From assembly GCA_016200915.1 (NCBI GenBank), contig JACQDV010000096.1, positions 61,740 through 125,739 of the forward strand: 64,000 nucleotides of DNA, given 5' to 3'. Made by a program: the position numbers and the translations under genes. The notes below the pieces were generated by a model. It saw nothing but the letters and a program-made list of their open reading frames with translations, was not told the DNA's origin and made no database searches. Source of the DNA: Sphingobacteriales bacterium (lineage in GTDB: Bacteria > Bacteroidota > Bacteroidia > Chitinophagales > Chitinophagaceae). Positions 17,204-25,419 of this stretch are shown one piece after another (position 1 is the stretch's first letter; every line of letters begins with the position of its first letter).

Positions 17204-18931
17204 TTACAGGTTTTGTTTTTTCATTTCTTCCACAGCATGATTCACTGCTCTTGCGGTGAAGGCCATGTATAAAATAGATGGACTTTGACTTCCGGTACTG
17301 GTCATACAAGCTCCATCGGTTACAAATACATTTTTACAGTGATGGAGCTGATTGAATTCATTAAGCATGGAATTTTTTGGATATTTTCCCATTCTGGCAC
17401 CACCCATTTCATGAATATCTAATCCCGGTGCCTGGTGACTATCATAGGTGCTAATATTTTTTACTCCGGCAGTTTCCAGCATTGCCTGTCCCTGTTCAAA
17501 AAAATCTTTTACCATTTTATCATCATTCTCATCATATCCAACTGAAGTAATTAATAATGGAATGCCCCATTGATCTTTTTTATCTGTGCTTAAACGAACA
17601 TGATTTGTTTCTTTAGCAATAGTTTCACCCTGCATATACATGTAAGCTGTCCACGGACCTGCTTCACTTAATGCTTCTTTAAATTCAGCACCGACTACTT
17701 CTTTGGTTCCCGCATCACTGTATCTTGAACGGCTTGCTCCTGAATAAATCACATAACCACCAAAGAAATCAGTATCTCTTTTTTCTACATTACGGAAATT
17801 GGCAACAATACATTCGGCTGGTTTGGAAACTTTATAATACCATTCTGTAAAGCCTTCCACATCACCGCCCATACTGCCACGATAATTGTGAAAGCAAATG
17901 TATTTACCCAATACACCACTATCGTTGCCCAATCCATTGGGAAAACGATTGGAAGTAGAGTTAAGTAAGATTAGATTACTATTGAGTGCTGAAGCATTTA
18001 CGAAAATGATTCTTGCGAAGAAATCTGTTTGTTGTTTAGTATTTGCATCGATCACTCGTATGCCAACTGCTTTTTGTTTTTGCTCATCATAAATGATGGA
18101 ATGAACAACTGAATGCGGACGAATAGTTAAGTTGCCAGTTTTATTAGCCCAGGGTAATGTGCAACTAACTGAGCTGAAATAACCACCTAATGGACAACCA
18201 CGCATACAAGCATTTCTATTCAAACATTGGATTCGTCCCTGTTCTTTATGTATCGGTTGTGGTTCGGTAATATGAGCCCATCTTCCCGAAACATAATGAC
18301 GGTTAAATTTTTCTTTAATAACTTTTTGAATATGCTGCTCCACCATGTTTAATTCATATGCCGGAAGAAATTCGCCATCAGGCATAGAAGGAATACCTTC
18401 TTTGTTACCACATACACCAATAAATTTTTCTACATGACTGTACCAGTCTTTAATATCATCATAACCGATAGGGAAGGACATACCATAACCATATCGCTCA
18501 GGAGCAGTAAAATCAAATGGACTCCATCTTGCACAAGCACGGCCCCACGTAAGGGATTTGCCGCCTACCTGGTAACCACGAACCCATTCAAATGGTTTTT
18601 CCTGTACATAAGGATGGTCAGCATCTTTTACAAAGAAATGCTGGGTGGCTTCATCATAGCCTGCTGCACGACTAATAAAAGGATTATTCTTTCTTGTGTC
18701 CTCAGTTATATCACCACGATGCGGTAATTCCCACCGGGAAAGATTGGCTGTTGGATAATCTTTGATGTGTTCCACATTTCTTCCTCTTTCTAATACTAAT
18801 GTCTTCAATCCTTTTTCACATAATTCTTTGGCAGCCCAACCACCACTGATACCGCTGCCAATAACAATAGCATCGTAGGTGTTATTCTCAACACCTTTTG
18901 TATTAATATGAACACCGGTACTGTCTGGCAT
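17204..18931 (-). CDS. GMC-family FAD-dependent oxidoreductase
   Basis: A 575-residue protein. It has the FAD-binding Rossmann motif VIGSGISGGWAAKELCEKG near residue 25. A GMC substrate domain follows, with RNACMRGCPLGG giving a Cys pair (ACMRGCPLG). The C-terminal GMC block reads FVTDGACMTSTGSQSPSILY, and HEMGGARMGK has the expected catalytic His region. No signal peptide is visible. Relatives act as large subunits of membrane sugar/gluconate dehydrogenases or as glycoside 3-dehydrogenases. With DoxX immediately downstream and Gfo/Idh/MocA proteins in the same run, oxidation of a sugar or glycoside is likely. A 173-bp gap with palindromic repeats lies upstream, so this gene may begin a sub-operon. 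Confidence 0.87.
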   Translation of the reverse strand: MPDSTGVHINTKGVENNTYDAIVIGSGISGGWAAKELCEKGLKTLVLERGRNVEHIKDYPTANLSRWELPHRGDITEDTRKNNPFISRAAGYDEATQHFFVKDADHPYVQEKPFEWVRGYQVGGKSLTWGRACARWSPFDFTAPERYGYGMSFPIGYDDIKDWYSHVEKFIGVCGNKEGIPSMPDGEFLPAYELNMVEQHIQKVIKEKFNRHYVSGRWAHITEPQPIHKEQGRIQCLNRNACMRGCPLGGYFSSVSCTLPWANKTGNLTIRPHSVVHSIIYDEQKQKAVGIRVIDANTKQQTDFFARIIFVNASALNSNLILLNSTSNRFPNGLGNDSGVLGKYICFHNYRGSMGGDVEGFTEWYYKVSKPAECIVANFRNVEKRDTDFFGGYVIYSGASRSRYSDAGTKEVVGAEFKEALSEAGPWTAYMYMQGETIAKETNHVRLSTDKKDQWGIPLLITSVGYDENDDKMVKDFFEQGQAMLETAGVKNISTYDSHQAPGLDIHEMGGARMGKYPKNSMLNEFNQLHHCKNVFVTDGACMTSTGSQSPSILYMAFTARAVNHAVEEMKKQNL

Positions 18932-18990
18932 AGTTTGATTATTAATTGTTCATTATTAACTAATATTATCCGATAAAGTTTTATCGTTTT

Positions 18991-19081
18991 GGGCTAAAGC
19001 CCTTAAGGGTGCCGCTTCCATAGCCCCGACCTTAAGGTCGGGGTAATAAATTTGAGACCCAATGTCTATGGGCTTTAGCCC
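18991..19081. repeat. Nested palindromic intergenic repeat
   Basis: GGGCTAAAGCCC at 18991-19002 is the exact inverse of GGGCTTTAGCCC at 19070-19081. Between them sits the perfect 20-bp palindrome CCCCGACCTTAAGGTCGGGG at 19024-19043. The block fills most of the gap between the metallo-hydrolase and GMC genes, both minus strand. It looks like a REP/MITE-type mobile palindrome and would fold strongly in RNA, so it may also attenuate or stabilise the transcript. Confidence 0.8.
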
Positions 19082-19104
19082 AGTTAGTATGACGACCATA
19101 GTTT

Positions 19105-19950
19105 TTAATTACTCTCATAACCTTCACCGTGACATAATACTCTATAAGGTTGATTTATTTTTTTAGTTTCCATTACAAATTCTTTTACATCAGCAGTATT
19201 GAAAGTGAATAAATCGTAATGACAGGGAATAACACATTTAGCGCCGATAGCTTTTCCTAATTCAGCGGCCTCTTTACAATCTAAATTGCCTGCTACTTTT
19301 CGTTCGGGTTTATTGCCATTGATGGGAAGAATAGCTAAATCCAAAGCAAATGGTTTCAGCATTTCCACCATGCCATCAAACCATAAGGTATCACCGCTAT
19401 GATAAATTTTATACGAGCCAAATTCAATTACATATCCCAGGTATTTGCAATTACCATTTTTATCTCTTTCAATTTCATTGTGCTTAGCCGGTATGCCGTG
19501 AAAAGTAAATTCATCGACAGTAACGCTTTGCCCATCCGTTAAGCCAATCGGAAAATCAATGGCACATTGCACTCTCTCAGCTACAAAACTCCTGTTGGCT
19601 TCGGGTATGATGAACTTGATTCCGGGATTGTGTTCAATAACCGGGATTAACGTTTCAGCATCCAAATGGTCTGTATGATTGTGACTGGATGTTACCATGG
19701 AAATATGATTGAGCATTTCCGGTTTTACCACCAGCTCACTCATTCTTGTATGTGGCTTATCTGTATTCAAATATTTTTTTGTTAGAGAATTGGATAGATA
19801 AGGATCAATCAACACTCTTTTATTTTTCCATTGCAATAAAAAACCACTTTGTCCCAGCCACCAGCAATAAAAATGATTTTCATCACCAAGCAGCATATCC
19901 ATTTTGCTCAGCAGTTCTGCATCTTTCTTTATAGCTTTTATCAATTCCAT
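19105..19950 (-). CDS. MBL-fold metallo-hydrolase, UlaG-like
   Basis: A 281-residue cytoplasmic-type protein. The metal-binding motif is complete as SSHNHTDHLDAETL (HxHxDH), with further ligands in GIPAKHNEI, KIYHSGDTLWF and IPCHYDLF. The layout matches the beta-lactamase-superfamily subgroup including UlaG (L-ascorbate-6-phosphate lactonase). That subgroup opens lactones or hydrolyses phosphodiester-like bonds in sugar catabolism. It overlaps the start region of the NagB-like gene by 10 bp, so the two are co-translated. A lactonase would fit a pathway in which GMC or Gfo/Idh enzymes oxidise a sugar to a lactone. This remains inference. Confidence 0.8.
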   Translation of the reverse strand: MELIKAIKKDAELLSKMDMLLGDENHFYCWWLGQSGFLLQWKNKRVLIDPYLSNSLTKKYLNTDKPHTRMSELVVKPEMLNHISMVTSSHNHTDHLDAETLIPVIEHNPGIKFIIPEANRSFVAERVQCAIDFPIGLTDGQSVTVDEFTFHGIPAKHNEIERDKNGNCKYLGYVIEFGSYKIYHSGDTLWFDGMVEMLKPFALDLAILPINGNKPERKVAGNLDCKEAAELGKAIGAKCVIPCHYDLFTFNTADVKEFVMETKKINQPYRVLCHGEGYESN

Positions 19951-20678
19951 TTATTTGATAGTTGTGCTCCTGCTTCTTTGTCAATAATGATAATGGCATT
20001 GTCTGCCTGCTGTATATAACTCGCCGGAATTTTATTGGTTACTTCTCCCTCCACTGCCTGTTTAATGATAGCTGTTTTACTTTTTCCATTTGCCAGTAAC
20101 AATAATTTCTTTGCTTTTAATGCCTGTGCCAGTCCGAGTGTAATTCCTTTGCTGATAGGAGTGGGCTTATTAAAATAATGCTGACCGGATGCTAATGTAG
20201 TTTCATGTAAATCCTGTTCATGTGCTTTTAAGGTTACATCCACACCGGGTTCATTAAAACCAATATGACCGTTGATGCCAATACCCACCACCATACAATC
20301 CACTCCACCCTTGCTATCAATAACTGCATCCATTTTATCGCATTCTGCTTTTATATTGGTATTCATGCCATCAAAAATGTGAATTTGTGAAGATTGAACA
20401 CCTAATGGATTAAATACCTGGTGATGTAATAAGTAATGACAAGTGCCAAACTTTTCTTTAGGTACGCCAATCCATTCATCTAATCCAATGCAAAAGCATT
20501 TACTGAAATCAATATTGGAACCTTTGGCTTTTTCTGTCAGTATTTCGTAAGTACGAACTGGCGTATTGCCTGTGGCAAAACATAGTAATGCTTCCGGTTT
20601 GTTCTTAACTGTTTCAATAATGATATCCGCTGCTGCGGCAGACATGCTGTTGTAATCGTCGAAAATCTTTACAGTCAT
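19941..20678 (-). CDS. nagB: Glucosamine-6-phosphate deaminase-like isomerase
   Basis: A 245-residue protein, the normal NagB length. The motifs are CFATGNTPVRTYEIL near residue 33, CIGLDEWIGV (catalytic Asp) and GIGINGHIGFNEPG with the His and Glu of the ring-opening site. It therefore probably converts glucosamine-6-phosphate to fructose-6-phosphate and ammonia, although 6-phosphogluconolactonase-type members share the fold. It lies 2 bp from the MetE-like gene and overlaps the metallo-hydrolase gene. The neighbouring SIS protein and ROK kinase support amino-sugar or sugar-phosphate use. Confidence 0.78.
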   Translation of the reverse strand: MTVKIFDDYNSMSAAAADIIIETVKNKPEALLCFATGNTPVRTYEILTEKAKGSNIDFSKCFCIGLDEWIGVPKEKFGTCHYLLHHQVFNPLGVQSSQIHIFDGMNTNIKAECDKMDAVIDSKGGVDCMVVGIGINGHIGFNEPGVDVTLKAHEQDLHETTLASGQHYFNKPTPISKGITLGLAQALKAKKLLLLANGKSKTAIIKQAVEGEVTNKIPASYIQQADNAIIIIDKEAGAQLSNKWN

Positions 20679-20680
20679 CT

Positions 20681-21709
20681 TTATAATTTTTCTCTTACTT
20701 GTTCAGCACCTTTTACCATGTTGATGAGTTTTTGTCTCGATGCCCATCTTGCTGTCTGGCTTAATCCGCAATCAGGAGCAACAGATAATTTCTCAGCCGG
20801 AACATATTTCAAGCATTTATTAATTCTTTCTACCACATCATTTACTGATTCGATGTAATAATTCTTGACATCAATAATTCCCACAGCTACATTCATCTTC
20901 TCTGCAAATGGTGCCAGTAATTCTATTTCAGCAAATTCACGGTTAGCCATTTCAATATGAATTTCATCTACCGTCATATCAAGGAAATCAGGGAGCATTG
21001 GTTTAATACTTCGGTAGCCAACTGGTCTTCCTTTAAAATTTCCAAAGCAGAGGTGAGTGCTGAGATTACATTTGCCTACTATAGATTTTACAGTACGATT
21101 GAAAATATCAACAAAGTGTTTGGTATCTTCTTTATACGCATAACAACTCATTGATGGTTCATCAACAGTAATCTCTGTACAGCCTGCTTCTACTAGTGCT
21201 ACTAATTCATTACTGATGATAGGAAGTAAAGCTTCTGTTATTTCAAAACGATCTTTGTATTGTTTGTTGGGTAATAATCTTCCACTTAAAGTGTAAGGGC
21301 CGGGCACACTGGCTTTTAATGTTGGTTCTGCTGGTGCTAATTTCTTTAATCGCTGAAATTCTTTTACTGCGCCTAATCCATTTGGGGCAACCAGTTCACC
21401 TATGATATTATTTTTACCACGTTGGTCATGTGCTGGTGGACCAAACTTTCTTGTTTCTGTTTCATTATTCTCAATTCCTTTGATAAAACCATAGAACGAC
21501 AAATTAAAATCTAATCTTGTTTGTTCTCCATCGGTTATTACATCGAGTCCTGCATTTACCTGGTCGTGAATAGCAGCAATAACAGCATCTTCAATCATTT
21601 CTTCAATATCAGCCGCACCAAATTGTTTTAAATTTTGCGAAGCAAACTCCAGCCAGCCAGGGAATGGATAGCTGCCGACAACTGTTGTTCTTATTGGAAT
21701 GGGATTCAT
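20681..21709 (-). CDS. Core-MetE-like methyltransferase (C-terminal MetE domain only)
   Basis: The ATG at 21709 is preferred; a TTG 12 bases upstream is the only longer option. The product is 342 residues, less than half a full MetE, and corresponds to the catalytic C-terminal barrel. It starts at TTVVGSYPFPGWLEFA and ends with SVAPDCGLSQTARWAS. The zinc ligands of MetE are all present: His and Cys in STHLCFG, Glu in HIEMANREF and Cys in PDCGLSQ. The N-terminal folate-binding half is absent, so a methyl donor other than methyltetrahydropteroyl-glutamate, or a different thiol methyl transfer or C-S reaction, is likely. Its place between SIS and NagB-like genes in a sugar operon is odd, and its role here is unknown. 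Confidence 0.8.
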   Translation of the reverse strand: MNPIPIRTTVVGSYPFPGWLEFASQNLKQFGAADIEEMIEDAVIAAIHDQVNAGLDVITDGEQTRLDFNLSFYGFIKGIENNETETRKFGPPAHDQRGKNNIIGELVAPNGLGAVKEFQRLKKLAPAEPTLKASVPGPYTLSGRLLPNKQYKDRFEITEALLPIISNELVALVEAGCTEITVDEPSMSCYAYKEDTKHFVDIFNRTVKSIVGKCNLSTHLCFGNFKGRPVGYRSIKPMLPDFLDMTVDEIHIEMANREFAEIELLAPFAEKMNVAVGIIDVKNYYIESVNDVVERINKCLKYVPAEKLSVAPDCGLSQTARWASRQKLINMVKGAEQVREKL

Positions 21710-21743
21710 TTTAATTAACAATTAGTAATTAAGAATTAATAAT

Positions 21744-22523
21744 TTATTTTCCTGCATTTTTATAGAGTTCTGCCATTCGATGCGAATGTTCATCGTATGC
21801 TGCTTCAAATAATGTTGTTGCTTTTTCATTGCCAACTATGCAACCTGCAGTTAACACTTTTGGTGGATGACCAGCGTCTGTAAGCAGTTTAGCTAATTCA
21901 GCTTTGATGCTGTTAATAATCATTACACCACCTGCAGTTGAACCGGGAGAAACTGGTGTTTCCAATCCATCAATCATAATCATCGAATCACCAGCAGGGG
22001 CGCCGGTGTCAATCATTATATCGGCAAAGTCACTTAACTTCTTTCCATCTTTTCTTTTACTACTACTTTTTTCTGAATGTTCTTTAGTAATAATGGCCAC
22101 GACTTTTATTTTCTTTTGCTGAAATAACTCCGCCATCTCAACAGGAACAACATTGCATCCGCTGGAAGAAATGACTAACGCACAATCATCTTTACTCAGT
22201 CCGAAGTTTCTTAAAATTCTCTCTGCTAAACCCGAAACGTTTTCTAAGAACATCGCCTGCCGCTGACCGTTAGCACCTACTACATTGTTATGATTGGTTA
22301 ATGATAATTCCACAATAGGATTAAAGCCGGGGAATGAACCATATCTCGGCCACATTTCTTCCACCATAATACGACTGTGACCGGAACCAAAACAATGCAC
22401 CACTCTTCCTTTTAAAATACTTTGAGCAAACCATTGAGCTGCCTGCTGTATTTTATCTTCCTGTGCTCTGACTGTTTCAATAATGCCGGCACATTTTTCT
22501 AAATATGTTGTTGTTAAACTCAT
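21744..22523 (-). CDS. SIS-domain sugar-phosphate binding protein
   Basis: A 259-residue protein with a single SIS fold: GRVVHCFGSGHSRIMVEEMWPR is the first phosphosugar loop, and DDCALVISSSGCNVVPVEMA the second with the Ser-rich sugar-phosphate loop. It resembles the UPF0309/'sugar isomerase domain' group more than GmhA or KdsD, and is unlike MurQ in lacking the etherase signature. It probably isomerises or binds a sugar phosphate made by the ROK kinase, whose gene overlaps it by four bases (ATGA). The substrate is unknown. Confidence 0.8.
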   Translation of the reverse strand: MSLTTTYLEKCAGIIETVRAQEDKIQQAAQWFAQSILKGRVVHCFGSGHSRIMVEEMWPRYGSFPGFNPIVELSLTNHNNVVGANGQRQAMFLENVSGLAERILRNFGLSKDDCALVISSSGCNVVPVEMAELFQQKKIKVVAIITKEHSEKSSSKRKDGKKLSDFADIMIDTGAPAGDSMIMIDGLETPVSPGSTAGGVMIINSIKAELAKLLTDAGHPPKVLTAGCIVGNEKATTLFEAAYDEHSHRMAELYKNAGK

Positions 22524-23416
22524 GCGTTATTTTTTTGTATGGCAAAACAGGCAGCGCCTATTGCACCAGCCATATCACCGTATAAGGCTTTTACAATTTC
22601 TACTTTAGCGCCACCTGCCCGCCATTCGTATTGTGCAATAAATACTTTTAATGGATTAAATAAATCATCTCCTGCTTCTGTTATTCCTCCTCCTAATATG
22701 ATTGTTTCAGGAGATAGAATATTAGTAACAGTTGCTAAACCTATTGCTAATTGGCGGATTGATTTTAACCAAACAGTTTTGGCAAACTCATCACCATTGC
22801 GATAAGCTTCCAGTAATTCATGAGTAGAATTGAATTTTCCTTTACTTCTTTTTTCAATGGTGCAATTGCCGATACACTCTTCCAAACTTCCAGGCATACC
22901 CGTTACATCGCAATCACCTTCATCATCAATTACCATATGTCCCATATGTCCTGCTTTACTGAAAGAACCCTGGTAAGGTTTGCCATCAATTAAGATAGCA
23001 CCACCAACACCCGTGCCCAGTGTAAGCATTGCCACATTTTTTTTATTGATGGCTGCGCCAAATTTTGATTCGGCCATCAATGCAGCAACAGCATCGTTCA
23101 ATACATATGTTTTTTGCTGAAGAAAATTACTCCAGTCAAAATTTTCTAAACCATCCATTCTTCCCGGCATAAAAGCAATGGCTGTATTTTCTTCATTAGG
23201 CAAACCCGGTGCAGAAATACCAACAAGACATTGATTGATTTTTAATTTTTCTAAAAATTCATTCACCACATCCGCTACAGATTTTTTCCATACGGCACCT
23301 TCTCCATCAGCAGTTGGGTGATAGAGTTGTTGCAATACGTTGCCCTCAGTGTCGATTGCAATCGCTTTAATTCTGGTTCCGCCTAAATCAATTCCTATGG
23401 TTATTTTATCGTTCAA
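22520..23416 (-). CDS. ROK-family sugar kinase
   Basis: A 298-residue protein. The N-terminal ATP site IGIDLGGTRIKAIAIDT, the catalytic Asp in YVLNDAVAALMAE, and LTLGTGVGGAILIDG identify the ROK fold. The usual zinc-binding stretch downstream of GHMGHM should contain CxCGxxGC. Here it reads GDCDVTGMPGSLEEC, so most of the Cys ligands are missing. It probably phosphorylates glucose, N-acetylglucosamine or a similar sugar in the cytoplasm. It shares an ATGA overlap with the SIS gene and lies 21 bp after the SDR gene. Confidence 0.88.
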   Translation of the reverse strand: MNDKITIGIDLGGTRIKAIAIDTEGNVLQQLYHPTADGEGAVWKKSVADVVNEFLEKLKINQCLVGISAPGLPNEENTAIAFMPGRMDGLENFDWSNFLQQKTYVLNDAVAALMAESKFGAAINKKNVAMLTLGTGVGGAILIDGKPYQGSFSKAGHMGHMVIDDEGDCDVTGMPGSLEECIGNCTIEKRSKGKFNSTHELLEAYRNGDEFAKTVWLKSIRQLAIGLATVTNILSPETIILGGGITEAGDDLFNPLKVFIAQYEWRAGGAKVEIVKALYGDMAGAIGAACFAIQKNNA

Positions 23417-23437
23417 TTATTAATTCTTCATTATTAA

Positions 23438-24223
23438 TTATTCCTGTCCTTCACTTAATGTCCATCCACCATCTACTGCTATCACTTGTCCTGTTGTAAA
23501 CTTTGACTGGTCACTCATAAAATAAACAGCCAATCCATCTAAATCATCAGCATGACCAATTCTTCCACCATCCAATGGTTGTTTTGTTTTGATAAAGGAT
23601 TGAATGTTTTCATCATTGGCTGCTCTTTGTGCCATGGGTGTTTCCACCAAAGCAGGAGCAATTACGTTGATACGAATATTTTGTTTTGCATAATAAGCAG
23701 CAATAGATTTTGTAAAACCGATAGCTGCGGCTTTTGCTGCTGCATATGCATGCGTCGAAAAATAAGTGGGAGAAGGAGAGAAGCCCAGCACCGAACTCAT
23801 GTTTAAGATGGTACCACTTTTCTTCATTGCTAAAAATTGTTTTACTGCTGCCTGGTTACTTAACATTAGCGAAGTAAGATTTAGCTCCATTGTTTTATTC
23901 CATCCTTCAAGCGTTAATTCATGTAACGGGCCATCACCCATTTTTCTACCGCTGCCACCGGCTACATGATATAATCCATCAAAACTTCCAAACGCTTCTA
24001 TACATTTTTGAATAGCCGTTGATGCAACACCTTCTTCCGTGGAATCACCGGCAATAGCAATAGCTTTATTGCCTAATTGCAGTTGAGCTTCAGCTACACT
24101 CTCAGGGTTACGTCCAACTACTAAGACATTGGCTCCATAAGCAATAAACACTTTGGCTGCCGATAATCCCATGCCGGTAGTACCTCCAATGATCACAATA
24201 TTTTTTCCTTCGAGTAAACTCAT
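23438..24223 (-). CDS. Short-chain dehydrogenase/reductase
   Basis: A 261-residue protein of normal SDR length. The cofactor loop IIGGTTGMGLSAAKVF near residue 12, the structural ILNMSSVLGFSP (catalytic Ser) and the YAAAK catalytic motif in HAYAAAKAAAIGF are all present. The end, TGQVIAVDGGWTLS, is typical of classical SDRs. It overlaps the upstream Gfo/Idh gene by 4 bp. It probably interconverts a sugar or polyol with its keto form in the cytoplasm; the exact substrate cannot be read. Confidence 0.88.
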   Translation of the reverse strand: MSLLEGKNIVIIGGTTGMGLSAAKVFIAYGANVLVVGRNPESVAEAQLQLGNKAIAIAGDSTEEGVASTAIQKCIEAFGSFDGLYHVAGGSGRKMGDGPLHELTLEGWNKTMELNLTSLMLSNQAAVKQFLAMKKSGTILNMSSVLGFSPSPTYFSTHAYAAAKAAAIGFTKSIAAYYAKQNIRINVIAPALVETPMAQRAANDENIQSFIKTKQPLDGGRIGHADDLDGLAVYFMSDQSKFTTGQVIAVDGGWTLSEGQE

Positions 24224-25401
24224 CGCTTTTCTATAGAGCCTGTTTGTTTATGTTTCACAATTGTTTTCTTTTCACCAGAAGGAAGAATTTCTTCTTTAAT
24301 GAGATAATAGTTTTCATCATAGCTGGCAAATGCATGCGGTTGTTTTACTTCATTACTTCCACGCCAGTCTTCAATAATAACTGATTCCCATTGTTTGCTT
24401 TTAGCTGATTTGTAAGCAGCATCTAAAATGGCATTTACAATATAACCATCATAAAATGTTTCTGCAGGTTGTGTTCCTTTTTCAATAGAATCAAACATAT
24501 CAGTAAACATATGATTATAACCTAACTCATGCACTTCATCACCCACAGGGAATAACCAGCCGCTGCTGCTCTCAGCTTTTTCTGCAACATAATTCACACC
24601 TTTGCCGGTTGAAAACATTTCAAAACCGGTACGTAAAAAGTTATTGGCCCAAATGGTTCCTTCTGTTCCCATTACTTCATCTCTTAAATCCATTCCACCA
24701 CGGAACGACCAGCTCACTTCAAATTGCCCGATGGCACCATTCGCATATTTCACTAAAGCCACGGCGTTGTCTTCTGCATCTATGGGATGCATTCTTGTAT
24801 CAGCCCAGCACATTACTTCAACCGGCCGAATATCTTTTCCAATAAAATTTCTTGATATCTCAATACAGTGACAACCTAAATCAATCATCGCACCACCACC
24901 TGCTTTTTCTTTATCCCAAAACCAATCACTATGCGGACCGGGATGTGTTTCCCTGCTCTTTGCCCATATCACTTCACCAATAGAACCACCTTTAATGGCA
25001 GCTAATGATTTTAAAAATTTAGGAGTATAACAAAGGTCTTCCAAATATCCACCAGTGATGCCGGCTGCATCCACGGCTTTCAGCATTTGCAAAGCTTCAT
25101 GGGCATTACGACCTAATGGCTTTGTACAAATAACATGTTTCTTTGCTGCTGCACAAGCTAATACTGCTTCGAGGTGAACATAGTTTGCAGTGCCAATAAT
25201 TACCAGCTCCACTTCAGGATGAGAAACTGCTTCTTTCAAATCTGTTGTGTAATGTGGAATATTATAATCAGTGGCAAACTGTTTTACTCTTTCTTTATCT
25301 CTTCCGCAAACCATTACTAATTCATCTTTGCGTCGTTGGGCAACTAATGATTCTGCATAGAATCTTGAAATAAAACCGGTACCTAAAATTGCAAGCTTCA
25401 T
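24220..25401 (-). CDS. Gfo/Idh/MocA-family oxidoreductase (cytoplasmic)
   Basis: A 393-residue protein without a signal peptide. The N-terminal Rossmann motif is AILGTGFISRFYAESL. The conserved Lys-Pro stretch is ICTKPLGRNAHEAL, followed by the C-terminal alpha/beta domain with GGAMIDLGCHCIEI and its conserved His. Members oxidise or reduce sugars and inositols with NAD(P). Together with the following SDR gene (ATGA overlap) and the exported paralogue at 27916-29088, it supports oxidative sugar conversion in this operon. Confidence 0.87.
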   Translation of the reverse strand: MKLAILGTGFISRFYAESLVAQRRKDELVMVCGRDKERVKQFATDYNIPHYTTDLKEAVSHPEVELVIIGTANYVHLEAVLACAAAKKHVICTKPLGRNAHEALQMLKAVDAAGITGGYLEDLCYTPKFLKSLAAIKGGSIGEVIWAKSRETHPGPHSDWFWDKEKAGGGAMIDLGCHCIEISRNFIGKDIRPVEVMCWADTRMHPIDAEDNAVALVKYANGAIGQFEVSWSFRGGMDLRDEVMGTEGTIWANNFLRTGFEMFSTGKGVNYVAEKAESSSGWLFPVGDEVHELGYNHMFTDMFDSIEKGTQPAETFYDGYIVNAILDAAYKSAKSKQWESVIIEDWRGSNEVKQPHAFASYDENYYLIKEEILPSGEKKTIVKHKQTGSIEKR

Positions 25402-25419
25402 ATCGTTTCGTTTAATTAT

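Noticed and set aside
20260..20300. Asn in place of the E. coli NagB Asp in GIGINGHIGFNEPG
   Set aside because: I recall the NGHIGFNEPG form as common in other bacterial NagB proteins, so I do not treat it as a lost catalytic residue.
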